A stretch of DNA of 64,000 nt from Streptomyces himalayensis subsp. himalayensis (GTDB lineage: Bacteria > Actinomycetota > Actinomycetes > Streptomycetales > Streptomycetaceae), in the NCBI RefSeq assembly GCF_013778455.1, contig NZ_JACEHE010000015.1:124001-188000 (forward strand), read 5' to 3'. The notes below the pieces were generated by a model, which saw only the letters and a list, made by a program, of their open reading frames with translations, ran no database searches and was not told the origin of the DNA. Below are positions 55,529 through 63,654 of the stretch, in pieces. The first letter of the stretch is position 1, and the number at the start of each line of letters is the position of its first letter. The position numbers were made by a program, and so were the translations under genes.

Positions 55529-56560
55529 ATGTCCGTGAGCCCCGACCAGCTTCCCGCGACCAGCCGCGAATGGCACCTGGTCAGCCGCCCGCACGGCTGG
55601 CCCAAGCCGGAGGACTTCGCCCTGCGCGAGGTGGAGATGCCGCAGCCCGGCCCGGGCCAGGTGCTCGTGCGTAACCTCGTCCTGTCCGTGGACCCGTACA
55701 TGCGTGGCCGGATGTCCGCGGCCAAGTCTTATGTCGCGCCGTACGAGCTCAACGAGCCGATGCAGGGCGGTGCCGTCGGCCGCGTCGTCGCGTCGGACGT
55801 CGAGGGCCTGCAGGCCGGCGACCACGTCCTTCACTACGAGGGCTGGCGCGAGTACGCGGCGGTGGACGCCAAGTACGCCGTGAAGGTCGACCCCGAGGCG
55901 GCGCCGCTGAGCACCTACCTCGGCGTGCTGGGCATGCCGGGCCTGACCGCGTACGCGGGACTGCTGCGCGTCGCCGGGTTCAAGGAGGGCGAGACGGTCT
56001 TCGTGTCCGGCGCGGCCGGCGCCGTCGGCAGCCAGGTCGGCCAGATCGCCAAGCTCAAGGGCGCGGCGCGCGTGATCGGCTCGGCGGGCTCGGACGACAA
56101 GGTCAAGCTGCTCGTCGAGGAGTACGGCTTCGACGCGGCCTTCAACTACAAGAACGGCGCGGTCTCCCAGCAGCTGCGCGAGGCCGCCCCGGACGGCATC
56201 GACGTCTACTTCGACAACGTCGGCGGTGACCATCTCGAGGCCGCTATCGGCTCCCTCAACAGGGGCGGCCGGATCGCCGTCTGCGGCATGATCTCCGTCT
56301 ACAACGCCACCGAGCCCGCGCCGGGCCCGCGCAACCTCGCCCGCCTGATCCAGACCCGCGGCCGTATCGAGGGCTTCCTCGTCGGCGACCACTACGACCT
56401 GCAGCCGCAGTTCGTCCAGGAGGTCGGCGCCTGGGTCCGCTCCGGTGAGCTGAAGTACCGCGAGACCGTCGTCGAGGGCATCGAGAACAACCTGGAGGCG
56501 TTCCTCGGGGTGCTGCGCGGCGAGAACACCGGGAAGATGATCGTCACGCTCGAGAGCTGA
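55529..56560 (+). CDS. NADP-dependent oxidoreductase (zinc-free MDR, leukotriene B4 reductase type)
   Basis: A 343-residue medium-chain reductase without zinc ligands. REWHLVSRPHGWPKPEDFAL at the start, LSVDPYMRGRMS, GGAVGRVVASDVEGLQAGDH, LGMPGLTAYAGLLRVAGFKE and the nucleotide motif VFVSGAAGAVGSQVGQIAKL, then FNYKNGAVSQQL and DVYFDNVGGDHLEAAI are typical of PTGR/CurA-like enzymes that reduce alpha,beta-unsaturated carbonyls. It may detoxify reactive alkenals, which suits control by the divergent MarR protein. ATG 55529 follows GAAAGGCGCCTCCC. Confidence 0.92.
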   Translation: MSVSPDQLPATSREWHLVSRPHGWPKPEDFALREVEMPQPGPGQVLVRNLVLSVDPYMRGRMSAAKSYVAPYELNEPMQGGAVGRVVASDVEGLQAGDHVLHYEGWREYAAVDAKYAVKVDPEAAPLSTYLGVLGMPGLTAYAGLLRVAGFKEGETVFVSGAAGAVGSQVGQIAKLKGAARVIGSAGSDDKVKLLVEEYGFDAAFNYKNGAVSQQLREAAPDGIDVYFDNVGGDHLEAAIGSLNRGGRIAVCGMISVYNATEPAPGPRNLARLIQTRGRIEGFLVGDHYDLQPQFVQEVGAWVRSGELKYRETVVEGIENNLEAFLGVLRGENTGKMIVTLES

Positions 56561-56619
56561 CCGTTGCGGCCGTGGGGCGTGGGCCGATGCGGCCGACGCC
56601 CCACGGTCCCGCCATCAGC

Positions 56620-57306
56620 TCAGGCGCACCACCACAGAAAGCGTGTGCACGTCTCCGACGGCTCCGGGTCCGGCGTCGGCGCGGAAGCGGTCGGCCGAGG
56701 TGCCGACGCCGGGGGCGCGGTCATCGTCGAGCCTTGGGACGAGGGCGTCGCGGCCGGGGCCGACGAGCCGGATTCCGAGCCTGACTGATCCTCCCCCGCC
56801 TTATCCTCTTCGTCCTTTTTCTTCTTTTTGCCCTTCTCGGATGCCGACGCCGACGGCGAGGCACCGGAGGGCTCCGCATCCGCCGAGTCCACGCCTGAGC
56901 CCACCTCGCCGCCGATCGACTCCGCGGTACTCGCAGCGGTCGGCAAGTCGTCCATGGCATCGTCCGCCGCACCGCCGGGCGCCGCGGAGGTCTTACTGTC
57001 GCCCGGCGCCTCGGAGGCCAGTTCGGCCAGGCTCAGGCCGCCGACCGCGAGCACAAGTCCCGCGGTGATCAACAGCGTTCGGCGGCGCCTGCGGCGGCGC
57101 GCCCGGGCGGAGGCTCGGCCTCCCCTGCCGCGGCGATCCCCTTGGGCGTACTCCGTCTCTTCGTCGTACGCCTCGCCCAATCCGTCCGCGGCCTCCTGGG
57201 AGGCGACGGCCTCCGCATACTGGCGACAGGCTTCGGCGGGCGTTCCGCACCCCGGGCAGGCGAGGGCGCCATTGAGGTGCCTTCGGCACGGGTGGCAGTA
57301 GTCCAT
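56620..57306 (-). CDS. Zinc-ribbon membrane protein with low-complexity extracellular tail
   Basis: A 228-residue protein. The N-terminus has two CxxC knuckles (MDYCHPCRRHLNGALACPGC) forming a zinc ribbon; a very basic stretch (ARARRRRRRRTLLITAG) precedes one transmembrane helix (LLITAGLVLAVGGLSLAELA). The remainder is Ser/Ala/Glu-rich with a KKKKKDEEDK patch and ends in CTRFLWWCA. The layout suggests a cytosolic zinc ribbon with an external tail. Similar proteins occur at this chromosomal position in other streptomycetes; the function is unknown. Confidence 0.75.
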   Translation of the reverse strand: MDYCHPCRRHLNGALACPGCGTPAEACRQYAEAVASQEAADGLGEAYDEETEYAQGDRRGRGGRASARARRRRRRRTLLITAGLVLAVGGLSLAELASEAPGDSKTSAAPGGAADDAMDDLPTAASTAESIGGEVGSGVDSADAEPSGASPSASASEKGKKKKKDEEDKAGEDQSGSESGSSAPAATPSSQGSTMTAPPASAPRPTASAPTPDPEPSETCTRFLWWCA

Positions 57307-57441
57307 GACGCACGCAGGCTAGGTGCAGCGCCGGTTACGGAGAAAGTGACTGGTGTGAAAATTGTGTAGGGAATAGATCGTTCCGGTGCGCCGGGCGAGA
57401 CCTCTGCGGCATGTCGCCGCAACACATATGTGCCTGAACCA

Positions 57442-57508
57442 TTGACACTCGACCTGCGCCGTCCTTACTGTCTCGCCAGCATTTCGAACGTGAGCCGAAA
57501 TTTCGAAC
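57442..57508 (+). promoter_or_regulatory. Dehydratase promoter with ATTTCGAAC repeats
   Basis: TTGACA (57442-57447) and TTACTG (57465-57470) have a 17-base spacer. Just downstream, ATTTCGAAC occurs twice at 19-base spacing (57481 and 57500), each centred on TTCGAA. A repressor binding there would block transcription just after initiation. Confidence 0.65.
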
Positions 57509-57528
57509 AAGCACTGGGGGCAATTTCC

Positions 57529-58689
57529 GTGCGCATCACCGGAATCAGCACATACGTGGTCGGGACGCCCTGGCGCAACCTGACGTACGTCCAGGTGCAC
57601 ACCGACGAGGGCATCACAGGTGTCGGCGAGACCCGGATGCTCGGCCACACCGATGCGCTGCTCGGCTATCTGCGCGAGGCCGAGGCCAACCACATCATCG
57701 GTTCCGATCCGTTCGCTGTCGAGGACCTGGTCCGCCGCATGAAGTACGGCGACTACGGCCGCGCGGGCGAGATCGTGATGTCCGGCATCGCCGTGATCGA
57801 GATGGCCTGCTGGGACATCAAGGGCAAGGCCCTCGGGGTGCCCGTGTGGCAGCTCCTGGGCGGCAAGGTCACCGACAAGGTCAAGGCGTACGCCAACGGC
57901 TGGTACACCACCGAGCGCACCCCGGAGGCGTACCACAAGGCCGCGCAGGAGGTCATGGCGCGCGGTTACAAGGCGCTGAAGATCGACCCGTTCGGGACGG
58001 GGCACTTCGAGCTGGACCACGAGCAGAGCCTGTACGCGGTGTCGCTGATCGAGGCCGTGCGGGACGCGATCGGCCCGGACTCCGAGCTGATGCTGGAGAT
58101 GCACGGCCGCTTCTCGCCCGCGACCGCCGTCCGGCTCGCGCGCGAGCTCGCTCCCTTCAAGCCCGCGTGGCTGGAGGAGCCGGTGCCGCCGGAGAACCTC
58201 AAGGCGCTGGAGAAGGTCGCCGCGAAGGTCGACATGCCGGTCGCGACGGGTGAGCGCATCCACGACCGGATCGAGTTCCGCGAGCTCTTCGAGAGCCAGG
58301 CCGTGGACATCATCCAGCCCGACGTCGGCCACATCGGCGGCATCTGGGAGACCCGCAAGCTCGCGGCGACCGCGGAGACGCACTACATGCTGGTCGCCCC
58401 GCACAACGTCGGCGGCTCGGTGCTGACGGCGGCGAGCCTCCAGGTGGGCTTCACCGCGCCCAACTTCAAGATCCTGGAGCACTTCAACGACTTCGCGGAC
58501 GCGGAGATCAAGAAGGTCGTCAAGGGCGCCCCGCAGGTCGTCGACGGCTACTTCCACATCTCGGACGCACCCGGTCTCGGCGTCGAGCTCGACACCGACG
58601 CGGCCGCCGAGTTCCCGCAGCAGCAGGCCCGGTTCGACCTGTGGGCCGAGGGCTGGGAGAAGCGGGCCCCGAAGAAGGGGCAGCAGTGA
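57529..58689 (+). CDS. Enolase-superfamily dehydratase (galactonate-dehydratase-like)
   Basis: A 386-residue member of the mandelate racemase/muconate lactonizing family. Metal ligands are Glu190, Glu216 (WLEEPVPPENL) and Glu242 (ATGERIHDR); bases are His192 in LMLEMHGRF and His292 in VAPHNVGGSV. The spacing of 26, 26 and 50 residues equals that of E. coli D-galactonate dehydratase (183, 209, 235, 285), although the first Asp is Glu here. Lys148/Lys151 (YKALKIDPFG) lie on the usual barrel strand. It probably dehydrates an aldonic acid to a 2-keto-3-deoxy acid. GTG 57529 follows CTGGGGGC. The next gene overlaps (GTGA). Confidence 0.87.
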   Translation: MRITGISTYVVGTPWRNLTYVQVHTDEGITGVGETRMLGHTDALLGYLREAEANHIIGSDPFAVEDLVRRMKYGDYGRAGEIVMSGIAVIEMACWDIKGKALGVPVWQLLGGKVTDKVKAYANGWYTTERTPEAYHKAAQEVMARGYKALKIDPFGTGHFELDHEQSLYAVSLIEAVRDAIGPDSELMLEMHGRFSPATAVRLARELAPFKPAWLEEPVPPENLKALEKVAAKVDMPVATGERIHDRIEFRELFESQAVDIIQPDVGHIGGIWETRKLAATAETHYMLVAPHNVGGSVLTAASLQVGFTAPNFKILEHFNDFADAEIKKVVKGAPQVVDGYFHISDAPGLGVELDTDAAAEFPQQQARFDLWAEGWEKRAPKKGQQ

Positions 58690-59696
58690 GCACCGCCGTC
58701 GTACTGGACGCGCCCGGCTCCTACCGGCTGGTCGCGCACACGCCGCGCGACCCCGCGCCCGGCGAGGCCCTCGTCCGCGTGCACGCGAGCGGGATCTGCG
58801 GCAGCGACCGCGAGATCTACCAGGGCAACCGGCCCGAGGGCTATGTGCGCTTCCCCCTCACGCCCGGCCACGAGTGGTCCGGGACCGTCGAGGCGGTCGG
58901 CGACGGCGTGCCCGCCGGGCTCGTCGGCCGCAAGGTCGTCGGCGAGGGCTTCCGCAACTGCCAGGTGTGCGACCGGTGCCACGCGGGCGAGACGACGCTG
59001 TGTACCGCGGGCTACGAGGAGACCGGGTTCACGCAGCCCGGCGCCATGGCCGCCACGCTGACGCTTCCGGCCCGGCTTCTCCACATCCTGCCGGACGACG
59101 CCGATCTGACGGGCGCCGCGCTCCTCGAGCCCGCCGCCTGCATCGCCGCGGCTGCGCTGAAAGCGAACGCGCGGCCCGGCGAGCGGGTCGCCGTGGTGGG
59201 CACCGGAACGCTCGGGATGTTCGCCGTGCAGTTCCTCGCGGCGGGATCGCCCGCCGAACTCCTTGTGGTCGGCACCCGCCCGGACCGGCGCGAGATGTCG
59301 CTGTCCTTCGGGGCCACCGACTTCCGTACGCGCGATCAGGAGCTTCCCGACGACTTCGACGTGGTGATCGAGACCGCGGGATCGGCCTCGGCCGCCCGTA
59401 CGTCGGCCGCCCTGCTCCGGCGCGGCGGGCGGCTCGTCCTCACCGGCATCCCCGCGCCGGGCGCCGACGGGCTCGACCCGACGGACCTCGTCGTGCGCCA
59501 GCTCGAGGTGCAGACCGTCTTCGGCGCCCCGCCCGCGGCCTGGGCGCACACCGTACGGGCCTTCGGCGCCGGGCTGCTGAACCCGCTGCCGCTGGTCACC
59601 CACGAGCTGCCCCTCACGGGCTTCGCCGAGGCCATCGAGCTGGTGGGCTCGGGCGACCCCAAGGTCGGCAAGGTCCTGCTCAAGCCGGCGGCCTAG
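58686..59696 (+). CDS. Zinc-dependent alcohol dehydrogenase
   Basis: A 336-residue medium-chain dehydrogenase. Catalytic zinc ligands are Cys in ASGICGSDREIYQG, His-Glu in LTPGHEWSGTVEAVG and Glu in LLEPAACIAA; the structural zinc motif is CQVCDRCHAGETTLC. The NAD(P) motif is VAVVGTGTLGMFAVQFLAAG. The type resembles sorbitol, threonine and sugar-acid dehydrogenases such as L-galactonate oxidoreductase. The start GTG overlaps the dehydratase stop, so both are cotranslated and probably act in one sugar-acid pathway. A perfect terminator follows. Confidence 0.9.
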   Translation: MSTAVVLDAPGSYRLVAHTPRDPAPGEALVRVHASGICGSDREIYQGNRPEGYVRFPLTPGHEWSGTVEAVGDGVPAGLVGRKVVGEGFRNCQVCDRCHAGETTLCTAGYEETGFTQPGAMAATLTLPARLLHILPDDADLTGAALLEPAACIAAAALKANARPGERVAVVGTGTLGMFAVQFLAAGSPAELLVVGTRPDRREMSLSFGATDFRTRDQELPDDFDVVIETAGSASAARTSAALLRRGGRLVLTGIPAPGADGLDPTDLVVRQLEVQTVFGAPPAAWAHTVRAFGAGLLNPLPLVTHELPLTGFAEAIELVGSGDPKVGKVLLKPAA

Positions 59697-59699
59697 ACC

Positions 59700-59742
59700 G
59701 TACGCCGGTACGGGGGCTCCTGACACCCCCGTACCGGCGTAC
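59700..59742. terminator. Terminator of the dehydratase-dehydrogenase operon
   Basis: GTACGCCGGTACGGGGG (59700-59716) pairs perfectly with CCCCCGTACCGGCGTAC (59726-59742) around a nine-base loop, six bases after the dehydrogenase stop. Confidence 0.85.
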
Positions 59743-59802
59743 ACCCACAGCTCCGAACCTCGTACGAGATATCAAACGCGTAAACGCGGCCGCACAGACG
59801 CC

Positions 59803-59819
59803 GTTGATCGACTATCAAC
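59803..59819. promoter_or_regulatory. Operator-like palindrome before the TIM-barrel-like gene
   Basis: GTTGAT-CGACT-ATCAAC is a perfect dyad 29 bases upstream of the start codon, with a further ATCAAAC half-site near 59771. The regulator is not encoded in the window. Confidence 0.6.
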
Positions 59820-59847
59820 ACAGCTGAACGACTTATCGAGGAGAACC

Positions 59848-60810
59848 GTGCCCGAGCCCATCGCCCCCCGCCGCCCCGGCGACAGCGCCCTCGGCCCGCT
59901 CGGCTTCGGCGCACCCGCACCGGAACCGGCCGACGCCTCACCGCATTCCTTCCCGGACGGCGGCACCTGGCGCACCGAAATCCCGTCCGTGGAAGGGCCT
60001 GAGGCGCTCGCCGTGGTCCTCAAGGAGACCTCCCGGCTCGATGTGCCGGTCCACCGCATCAGCCAGGGCAGCGGCGTCTGGATGCTCACCGACGCCGAGA
60101 TCACCGAGATGGTCGAGGCCTGCGCCGAACGCGACATCGAGCTCTGCCTGTTCACCGGTCCGCGCGGCACCTGGGACATCGGGGCGGCGACGCGCACCCA
60201 GTCCGGCGGCGCCGGTCTGCGGGCGCGCGGCCACGACGCCCTCGCGGGCTGTGTCGAAGACGCCCTGCGCGCCACCGAGTTGGGCGTGAAGTGCTTGCTC
60301 GTCGCCGACGAGGGCGTGCTGTGGCTGCTGCACCGGATGCGCGCCCAGGGCGTGCTGCCCGCCGACACCACCTTCAAGGTGTCCGCGCTGGTCGGCCCCG
60401 TGAACCCGGCCTCGTACTCGGTCTGGGAGCAGCTGGGCGGCGACTCGATCAACATCCCCTCGGATCTCACCTTCCAGCACCTCACCGAGATCCGGCGGGT
60501 CAGTCGCGCGCCGATGGACCTGTATGTCGAGGCTCCGGACGACCTGGGCGGCTACGTGCGGATGTACGACGCGGCGGAGCTCATCCGGCGCGGTGCCCCG
60601 CTGTACCTGAAGTTCGGGCTCTCCAAGGCCCCCGGCATCTACCCGTACGGCGCCCATATGCGGGACACCGTGCTCGCGACCGCGCGTGAGCGGGTGCGAC
60701 GCGGCCGCCTCGTTCTGGATCTTCTTGCCCGACACGGCGCCGACGGTGGCATGTCCCCGCTAGGCTCCCGACTGCCCGGCCAGCTGAACCGGTTCGCAAT
60801 TCCCACATAA
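59848..60810 (+). CDS. Uncharacterised TIM-barrel-like (peptidase U32-related) protein
   Basis: A 320-residue cytosolic protein. Alternating strands and helices suggest a TIM barrel: VPVHRISQGSGVWMLTDAEI, IELCLFTGPRGTWDIGAATR, GVKCLLVADEGVLWLLHRMR, FKVSALVGPVNPASYSVWEQ, DSINIPSDLTFQHLTEIRRV, MDLYVEAPDDLGGYVRMYDA. This resembles U32-type proteins of Streptomyces sugar loci, but the U32 cysteine region is not obvious, so no activity is assigned. GTG 59848 follows GAGGAGAACC. The sugar importer follows 135 bases on, and the operator upstream may control the whole set. Confidence 0.7.
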   Translation: MPEPIAPRRPGDSALGPLGFGAPAPEPADASPHSFPDGGTWRTEIPSVEGPEALAVVLKETSRLDVPVHRISQGSGVWMLTDAEITEMVEACAERDIELCLFTGPRGTWDIGAATRTQSGGAGLRARGHDALAGCVEDALRATELGVKCLLVADEGVLWLLHRMRAQGVLPADTTFKVSALVGPVNPASYSVWEQLGGDSINIPSDLTFQHLTEIRRVSRAPMDLYVEAPDDLGGYVRMYDAAELIRRGAPLYLKFGLSKAPGIYPYGAHMRDTVLATARERVRRGRLVLDLLARHGADGGMSPLGSRLPGQLNRFAIPT

Positions 60811-60945
60811 CGTTCCGGCCAAACCCTCTTCACAGAAGATGACACGGCCGCGCAGAATCCGACACGACCTACACGGGTCCGCCACATCTCGCTCGTCGCG
60901 CTCTCTCGCCAGACCGAGCGTCACCCCACACCAAGGATGTTGATC

Positions 60946-62058
60946 ATGCGCAATCGCAGAGCCGTCACCCTCGCCACCGCCGTGGCCGCAGCCATGGCAC
61001 TCACCCTCACGGCCTGCGGCCAGAGCAGCGAGGGCGGCAGCGAGGAGACCAAGGACAGCGCCAAGGGCGGCACCATCGGCATCGCGATGCCGACGAAGTC
61101 CTCCGAGCGCTGGATAGCCGACGGCAACAACGTGGTCAAGGACCTGGAGTCCAAGGGCTACAAGACCAAGCTGGTCTACGGCGAGGACGACCCCGACCAG
61201 CAGGTCTCGCAGATCGAGAACCTGATCACCCAGGGCGTCAAGGCGCTGATCGTCGCGGCGATCGACAACAAGTCGCTGAACAACGTCCTGCAGCAGGCCA
61301 AGGACGCCGACATCCCGGTGATCTCCTACGACCGCCTCATCCTCGGCACCGAGAACGTGGACTACTACGCGTCCTTCGACAACGAGAAGGTCGGCGAGCT
61401 CCAGGCCACCTACATGGTCGAGAAGCTCGGCCTGAAGGACGGCAGCGAGAAGGGCCCGTTCAACATCGAGCTCTTCGCCGGCTCCAACGACGACAACAAC
61501 ACCCGGTACTTCTTCGGCGGCGCGATGAAGGTCCTGCAGCCGTACATCGACAAGAAGCAGCTCGTCGTCAAGTCCGGCCAGACCAAGCTGACGCAGGTCA
61601 CCACCCTGCGCTGGGACGGCGCCACCGCGCAGCGGCGCATGGACGACATCCTCACCAAGTCGTACAAGACCGACGAGGTCGACGCGGTGCTCTCGCCGTA
61701 CGACGGCATCTCCATCGGCATCCTCTCGGCGCTGAAGTCGGACGGCTACGGCTCCAAGGACAAGCCGCTGCCGGTCATCAGCGGGCAGGACGCCGAGGTG
61801 GCCTCGGTGAAGTCGATCATCGCCGGCGAGCAGTCGATGACCGTGTACAAGGACACCCGCGAGCTCGCCAAGGTGGCCTCGAGCATGGTCGACGCCGTGC
61901 TCAACGGCAAGAAGCCCGAGGTCAACGACACCGAGACCTACGACAACGGCTCCAAGGTCGTCCCGGCGTACCTGCTCGAGCCGGTCGCCGTCGACAAGGC
62001 CAACTACCAGAAGGTCGTCGTCGACTCCGGCTACATCAAGGCGAGCGACCTCAAGTAA
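60946..62058 (+). CDS. Sugar ABC transporter substrate-binding lipoprotein (ChvE type)
   Basis: A 370-residue lipoprotein, signal MRNRRAVTLATAVAAAMALT to lipobox LTAC (Cys24). The binding domain is of the periplasmic-binding-protein-4 (RbsB-like) type: IGIAMPTKSSERWIADGNNV, QVSQIENLITQGVKALIVAA, IDNKSLNNVLQQAKDADIPV, SYDRLILGTENVDYYASFDN, NIELFAGSNDDNNTRYFFGG, AVLSPYDGISIGILSAL and ISGQDAEVASVKSIIAGEQS. It closely fits ChvE, which binds several monosaccharides. ATG 60946 follows CCAAGGA at good spacing; an ATG three codons upstream overlaps the ribosome site. First gene of the importer operon. Confidence 0.93.
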   Translation: MRNRRAVTLATAVAAAMALTLTACGQSSEGGSEETKDSAKGGTIGIAMPTKSSERWIADGNNVVKDLESKGYKTKLVYGEDDPDQQVSQIENLITQGVKALIVAAIDNKSLNNVLQQAKDADIPVISYDRLILGTENVDYYASFDNEKVGELQATYMVEKLGLKDGSEKGPFNIELFAGSNDDNNTRYFFGGAMKVLQPYIDKKQLVVKSGQTKLTQVTTLRWDGATAQRRMDDILTKSYKTDEVDAVLSPYDGISIGILSALKSDGYGSKDKPLPVISGQDAEVASVKSIIAGEQSMTVYKDTRELAKVASSMVDAVLNGKKPEVNDTETYDNGSKVVPAYLLEPVAVDKANYQKVVVDSGYIKASDLK

Positions 62059-62103
62059 CCCCGCCACCAACCGACGATTCACCACTGATTGGAAGGCAAG
62101 ACC

Positions 62104-63654
62104 ATGGCGGGACCCGTCCTGGAAATGCGCTCGATCGTCAAGACCTTTCCCGGCGTCAAGGCGCTCTCGGACGTCACGCTGACCGTCCAGCAGGGCGAGG
62201 TCCACGCCATCTGTGGGGAGAACGGCGCCGGTAAGTCGACCTTGATGAAGGTCCTCTCCGGCGTCCACCCGCACGGCACCTACGAAGGGGACATCCTCTT
62301 CGAGGGCGAGGTCTGCGAGTTCAAAGACATCCGGGCGAGCGAGCACCACGGCATCGTCATCATCCACCAGGAGCTGGCGCTGTCGCCGTACCTCTCCCTC
62401 GCGGAGAACATCTTCCTCGGCAACGAGCACGCCAAAGGCGGGTTCATCGACTGGAGGGAGACACTGCGGCACGCCACCGAGCTGCTGCGCCGGGTCGGTC
62501 TCTCCGACCACCCGGAGACCCGCGTCGCCGACATCGGCGTGGGCAAGCAGCAGCTCGTGGAGATCGCCAAGGCTCTGTCCAAGAAGGTGAAGCTCCTCAT
62601 CCTGGACGAGCCGACCGCGGCTCTGAACGACGAGGACAGCGGCAAACTCCTCGATCTGATCCTGGAGTTGAAGAAGCAGGGCATCACCTCGATCATCATC
62701 TCCCACAAGCTCAACGAGATCCGCAAGGTCGCCGACTCGGTGACGATCATCCGCGACGGCAAGTCCATCGAGACCCTCGATGTGAAGGCGCCGGACACCA
62801 CGGAGGACCGGATCATCAGCGGCATGGTCGGCCGCGACCTCGACCACCGCTTCCCGGAGCGCACCCCGCACGAGCCGGAGACGGGCGCCGCCCCGGCGCT
62901 GGAGATCCGCAACTGGACGGTGCACCACCCGATCGACCATCAGCGCAAGGTGGTCGACGATGTGTCCATCAACGTGCGGCGCGGGGAGATCGTCGGGATC
63001 GCGGGCCTCATGGGCGCCGGCCGCACCGAGCTCGCGATGAGCGTGTTCGGGCGGACGTACGGCCTGTACGGGACCGGCACGGTCCTCAAGGACGGCAAGG
63101 AGATCCGTACGAAGACCGTCTCCGAGGCGGTCGGGCACGGGATCGCGTACGTCACCGAGGACCGCAAGCACTACGGCCTCAACCTCATCGACACCATCAA
63201 CCGCAACATCTCGCTGACCGCCCTCAGCAAGGTCGCCAAGCGGGGTGTGGTCGACGAGCACGAGGAGCGGCAGGTCGCCGAGCGGTTCCGCAAGTCCATG
63301 AACATCAAGGCGCCGACCGTGTTCGAGCCGGTGGGCAAGCTGTCCGGCGGCAACCAGCAGAAGGTCGTCCTCAGCAAGTGGATCTTCGCGGGTCCGGACG
63401 TGCTGATCCTGGACGAGCCGACGCGCGGGATCGACGTCGGCGCCAAGTACGAGATCTACACGGTCATCGACCAACTGGCGGCCGAGGGCAAGGCGGTCGT
63501 CTTCATCTCCTCCGAGCTGCCGGAGCTGCTCGGTATGTGTGACCGCATCTACACGATGGCCGCGGGGCGGCTGACGGCTGAGTTCCCGCGTGCCGAGGCC
63601 ACGCAGGAATCGCTGATGCGCCAGATGACGAAGGACAAAGAGGTAACGCGATGA
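62104..63654 (+). CDS. Sugar ABC transporter ATP-binding protein (MmsA/GguA type)
   Basis: A 516-residue protein with two ATPase domains, typical of ribose-, galactose- and ChvE-linked importers. Domain 1: ICGENGAGKSTLMKVLSGV (Walker A), DIGVGKQQLVEIAKALSKKV (signature), LLILDEPTAALN (Walker B). Domain 2: degenerate Walker A GIAGLMGAGRTELAMSVF, signature KLSGGNQQKVVLSKW and VLILDEPTRGIDVGAKYEIY. Long length and the degenerate second Walker A are normal for this class. ATG 62104 follows TTGGAAGGCAAG. It overlaps the permease gene (ATGA). Confidence 0.95.
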   Translation: MAGPVLEMRSIVKTFPGVKALSDVTLTVQQGEVHAICGENGAGKSTLMKVLSGVHPHGTYEGDILFEGEVCEFKDIRASEHHGIVIIHQELALSPYLSLAENIFLGNEHAKGGFIDWRETLRHATELLRRVGLSDHPETRVADIGVGKQQLVEIAKALSKKVKLLILDEPTAALNDEDSGKLLDLILELKKQGITSIIISHKLNEIRKVADSVTIIRDGKSIETLDVKAPDTTEDRIISGMVGRDLDHRFPERTPHEPETGAAPALEIRNWTVHHPIDHQRKVVDDVSINVRRGEIVGIAGLMGAGRTELAMSVFGRTYGLYGTGTVLKDGKEIRTKTVSEAVGHGIAYVTEDRKHYGLNLIDTINRNISLTALSKVAKRGVVDEHEERQVAERFRKSMNIKAPTVFEPVGKLSGGNQQKVVLSKWIFAGPDVLILDEPTRGIDVGAKYEIYTVIDQLAAEGKAVVFISSELPELLGMCDRIYTMAAGRLTAEFPRAEATQESLMRQMTKDKEVTR

